Below, piece by piece: positions 5,371 to 6,236 of a stretch of 6,236 nucleotides of DNA. The notes under the pieces were generated by a model. The model was not told the origin of the DNA and searched no databases. It saw nothing but the letters and a program-made list of their open reading frames with translations. The number at the start of each line of letters is the position of its first letter. The stretch's first letter is position 1. The DNA is from Bacillota bacterium. Lineage in GTDB: Bacteria > Bacillota > Clostridia > Lachnospirales > Lachnospiraceae. The stretch is taken from assembly GCA_023415055.1 (NCBI GenBank), contig JAEZLZ010000036.1, forward strand, positions 1-6,236, written 5' to 3'. The position numbers were made by a program, and so were the translations under genes.

Positions 5371-5423
5371 CCTTTCTATCAGTATTTTTTCGAGGGGATA
5401 GAATTCGAATCCCGTCTCGCGCT
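5371..5423 (+). repeat. att site copy 2: element right end plus tRNA 3' tail
   Basis: It ends in the same 20-base tRNA tail as copy 1 (5404-5423). The preceding 33 bases match copy 1 at most positions, including TATCAGTATTT and GGGGAT. No T-stem complement or tRNA body precedes it, so it is an attachment duplicate and not a tRNA gene. Confidence 0.8.
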
Positions 5424-5428
5424 GTCAG

Positions 5429-5471
5429 AAAGTAAAAAGGATATCCTTGATTAGGATATCCTTTTTACTTT
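5429..5471. terminator. 18-bp perfect hairpin terminator after att copy 2
   Basis: Bases 5429-5446 pair perfectly with 5454-5471 around a 7-base loop. The A-run in the left arm and T-run in the right arm allow termination from either side. It begins six bases past the tRNA tail, as the terminators after the other att copies do, although no integrase coding follows directly. Confidence 0.7.
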
Positions 5472-5472
5472 A

Positions 5473-5496
5473 TTCGAGTCCAATCCTGGACTCGAA
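5473..5496. repeat. Perfect 10-bp inverted repeat with T-loop-like arms
   Basis: TTCGAGTCCA (5473-5482) pairs with TGGACTCGAA (5487-5496) around ATCC. The left arm itself reads like a tRNA T-loop segment. A related palindrome, CGAGGTCCA / TGGACCTCG, occurs at 5535-5553. Confidence 0.5.
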
Positions 5497-5497
5497 G

Positions 5498-5569
5498 TTC
5501 GAATGTCTCCGCTCCGCTTCGGTCCGCGCAGATCCGAGGTCCAGTGGACCTCGTGCGCCGTCTCGCGCT
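5498..5569 (+). repeat. att site copy 3, split by a 53-bp GC-rich insert
   Basis: TTCGAAT (5498-5504) and CCGTCTCGCGCT (5558-5569) are the two halves of the tRNA-tail core, missing one C at the joint. The 53 bases between (5505-5557) are 37/53 G+C against a strongly AT-rich window. They contain a near-perfect palindrome (5535-5553). A terminator and an integrase C-terminus follow, as expected for an element left end. Confidence 0.55.
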
Positions 5570-5576
5570 TACGAAG

Positions 5577-5601
5577 TCCCTTGATTTTGAAGGGATTTTT
5601 T
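5577..5601 (+). terminator. Terminator after att copy 3
   Basis: TCCCTT (5577-5582) pairs with AAGGGA (5590-5595) and is followed by six T. It lies seven bases past the third tRNA tail and inside the reading frame of the opposing integrase remnant. Confidence 0.65.
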
Positions 5602-5942
5602 GTTGCGTCGATATGTGCATCGTATTTGCACCAGTTTTTCTTGCTCTTTTTGTGTCTACTATTCAGAGCCTTATTCATAATGTCCAGGTTCTCTTGTTCC
5701 GTATTTGGATTGTAAATATAGCTAAGGGTAGTCTTTTCATCAACCTGTCCAAGCATATCGTGAATCTTATCAAGTGGCATTCCTGCCGTACTCAAGCGGC
5801 TTGCAGTTGTTCTTCTGGTACAATGTGGACTTTTGCATGTAATTCCTGCATCTCTGCAATATTTACTAAGCCAATAGGTTACTGCTCTTGCAGTTATTCG
5901 TTCAAAGAAGAATACACCATCTAAGGAAGTCTCATGCAATCT

Positions 5943-5971
5943 TTGACAAGGTTTACGAATTACGATAAAAT
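5943..5971 (+). promoter_or_regulatory. Strong promoter at the right junction
   Basis: TTGACA (5943-5948) and TAAAAT (5966-5971) are 17 bases apart, near consensus. It overlaps the point where integrase homology ends and points rightward to the small ORF and sigma factor gene. The 5' leader would be about 50 bases. Confidence 0.65.
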
Positions 5972-6029
5972 GAACTTGTAAATATTAACAGAAAAACGAT
6001 TGTAGTATAAGAAAATGAGATGATCTCTT

Positions 6030-6205
6030 ATGACAAATACGAATCCTATGGTTGATGAATATATAAATAACGAAAAAAGTGGCAGGAAGAATTTAAGAGG
6101 AAGAATTTAAGGAAGAATTTAAGAGCCTGGTTTAACGGATTTAATGCAACCAAATCATTAAATTCCGGTTATATAGGTATAGGAAATATACTAGGGATGG
6201 AGTGA
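6030..6205 (+). pseudogene. Frameshifted small ORF upstream of the sigma factor gene
   Basis: ATG 6030 opens a frame (MTNTNPMVDEYINNEK...) that stops at 6110 after 26 residues. A second frame continues through the repeat tract into RAWFNGFNATKSLNSG and ends ILGME at 6205, four bases before the sigma factor start. Adding one base in the A6 run at 6073-6078 would join them as about 58 residues (EKKWQEEFK across the joint). Removing 26 bases of the repeat would instead give about 49 residues. The close coupling to the next gene suggests an operon partner. I do not recognise the protein, no good ribosome site is seen, and it may be a true pseudogene or a switchable frame. Confidence 0.45.
6085..6124 (+). 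repeat. Three tandem GGAAGAATTTAA(GA) units
   Basis: Units lie at 6085-6098 (14 bases), 6099-6110 (12 bases, lacking the final GA) and 6111-6124 (14 bases). The extra 26 bases relative to a single unit change the reading frame, and the middle unit's TAA is the stop of the upstream frame. Confidence 0.8.
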
Positions 6206-6209
6206 TACT

Positions 6210-6236
6210 GTGGAGGATCGGCAAATTGTTGAATTA
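6210..6236 (+). CDS. Probable sigma-70-family sigma factor, first nine codons
   Basis: GTG 6210 opens a frame reading (M)EDRQIVEL to the window end, with GGGATGGAG upstream as ribosome site. This opening closely resembles clostridial ECF-type sigma-70 factors that begin M-D/E-D-x-x-I-V/I-x-L-Y. Such proteins recruit RNA polymerase to alternative promoters. Only nine residues are visible, so the call rests on remembered similarity and could be wrong. It would be served by the promoter at 5943-5971. Confidence 0.45.

Larger units (their letters stand above)
3188..5423. mobile_element. Compact degenerate tRNA-targeting integrative element (about 2.2 kb)
   Basis: The element is bounded by two identical 20-base tRNA-tail cores (3188-3207, 5404-5423). 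Just inside the left core are a terminator and the C-terminus of a minus-strand integrase, the usual layout for elements inserted at a tRNA 3' end. GAGTAC repeat pairs lie near both ends (3273-3288 and 5327-5344). Cargo is a GNAT acetyltransferase, a PemK-like toxin and a probable small RNA. The integrase is deleted, so the unit should be immobile unless helped in trans. Boundaries are inferred from the repeats. Confidence 0.7.
5451..5963 (-). pseudogene. Tyrosine integrase C-terminal catalytic fragment
   Basis: The frame is open from 5963 down to a stop at 5451, but only about 5575-5945 looks like integrase. Counting from the internal ATG at 5939, it has RITARAVTYWLSKYCRDAGI (14-33), the HCTRR box with His39 and Arg42, MLGQVDEKTT where the usual LGH histidine is Gln65, and Tyr74 in TTLSYIYNP as likely nucleophile. 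The N-terminal and core-binding domains and the first catalytic Arg and Lys are absent. The C-terminal tail reads through the terminator, the third att copy, the GC-rich insert and a hairpin before stopping, so the native stop is gone or the joint is new. No start or ribosome site exists. It is a relic beside att copy 3. Confidence 0.8.

Noticed and set aside
5503..5924. Two plus-strand open frames (70 and 126 codons)
   Set aside because: Both are antisense to the integrase catalytic fragment and lack ribosome sites.
6085..6124. CRISPR-like repeat
   Set aside because: The units are 12-14 bases and directly adjacent with no spacers; it is a simple tandem expansion.

Overview
The window looks like an accessory region of a low-GC Gram-positive bacterium, most likely a Clostridia/Lachnospiraceae-type Firmicute. 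The grounds are AT-rich codon use, strong AGGAGG-type ribosome sites, sigma-A-like promoters, and tyrosine integrases whose HPY N-terminal motif and HxxR catalytic segments are familiar from that group. This assignment is inference from recognised families; no search was run.

The organising theme is repeated integration at the 3' end of one tRNA gene. The 20-base tRNA tail TTCGAATCCCGTCTCGCGCT (T-loop plus acceptor strand) occurs at 3188-3207 and 5404-5423. A third copy, split by a GC-rich insert, lies at 5498-5569. No complete tRNA is present. Each copy is followed at once by a hairpin terminator. After the first and third copies comes a minus-strand integrase remnant whose C-terminus faces the copy. 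This is the layout expected from tandem tRNA-targeting elements.

Region by region: 1-1297 holds, on the minus strand, a divergent but catalytically complete tyrosine recombinase and the start of a canonical integrase that runs off the left edge. 1298-2100 is AT-rich and almost gene-free apart from hairpins. 2174-2962 encodes a lipoprotein with an EF-hand-like loop. 3108-3207 is the right end of this left element. 3188-5423 is a compact second element of about 2.2 kb. It has a deleted integrase, a RimJ/RimL-like GNAT acetyltransferase, a PemK/MazF-family toxin with no visible antitoxin gene, and a probable small RNA unit (perfect TTGACA-17-TATAAT promoter to strong terminator) directly behind the toxin. 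5424-5600 is a hairpin-rich junction with a 70% GC insert. 5575-5963 is a third integrase remnant. From about 5943 rightward lies what may be the host flank: a strong promoter, a frameshifted small ORF with a triplicated repeat, and the first nine codons of a probable sigma-70-family sigma factor.

The strongest unlisted signal is that the two element right ends share a precise architecture. Each has paired 6-8 bp direct repeats 12 bp apart, then a conserved box of about 54 bp ending in the tRNA tail, at the same offset. The repeat sequence differs between the two ends: GTGTGCAA in one, GAGTAC in the other. The GAGTAC pair recurs at the opposite end of the 2.2 kb element, as integrase arm sites would.
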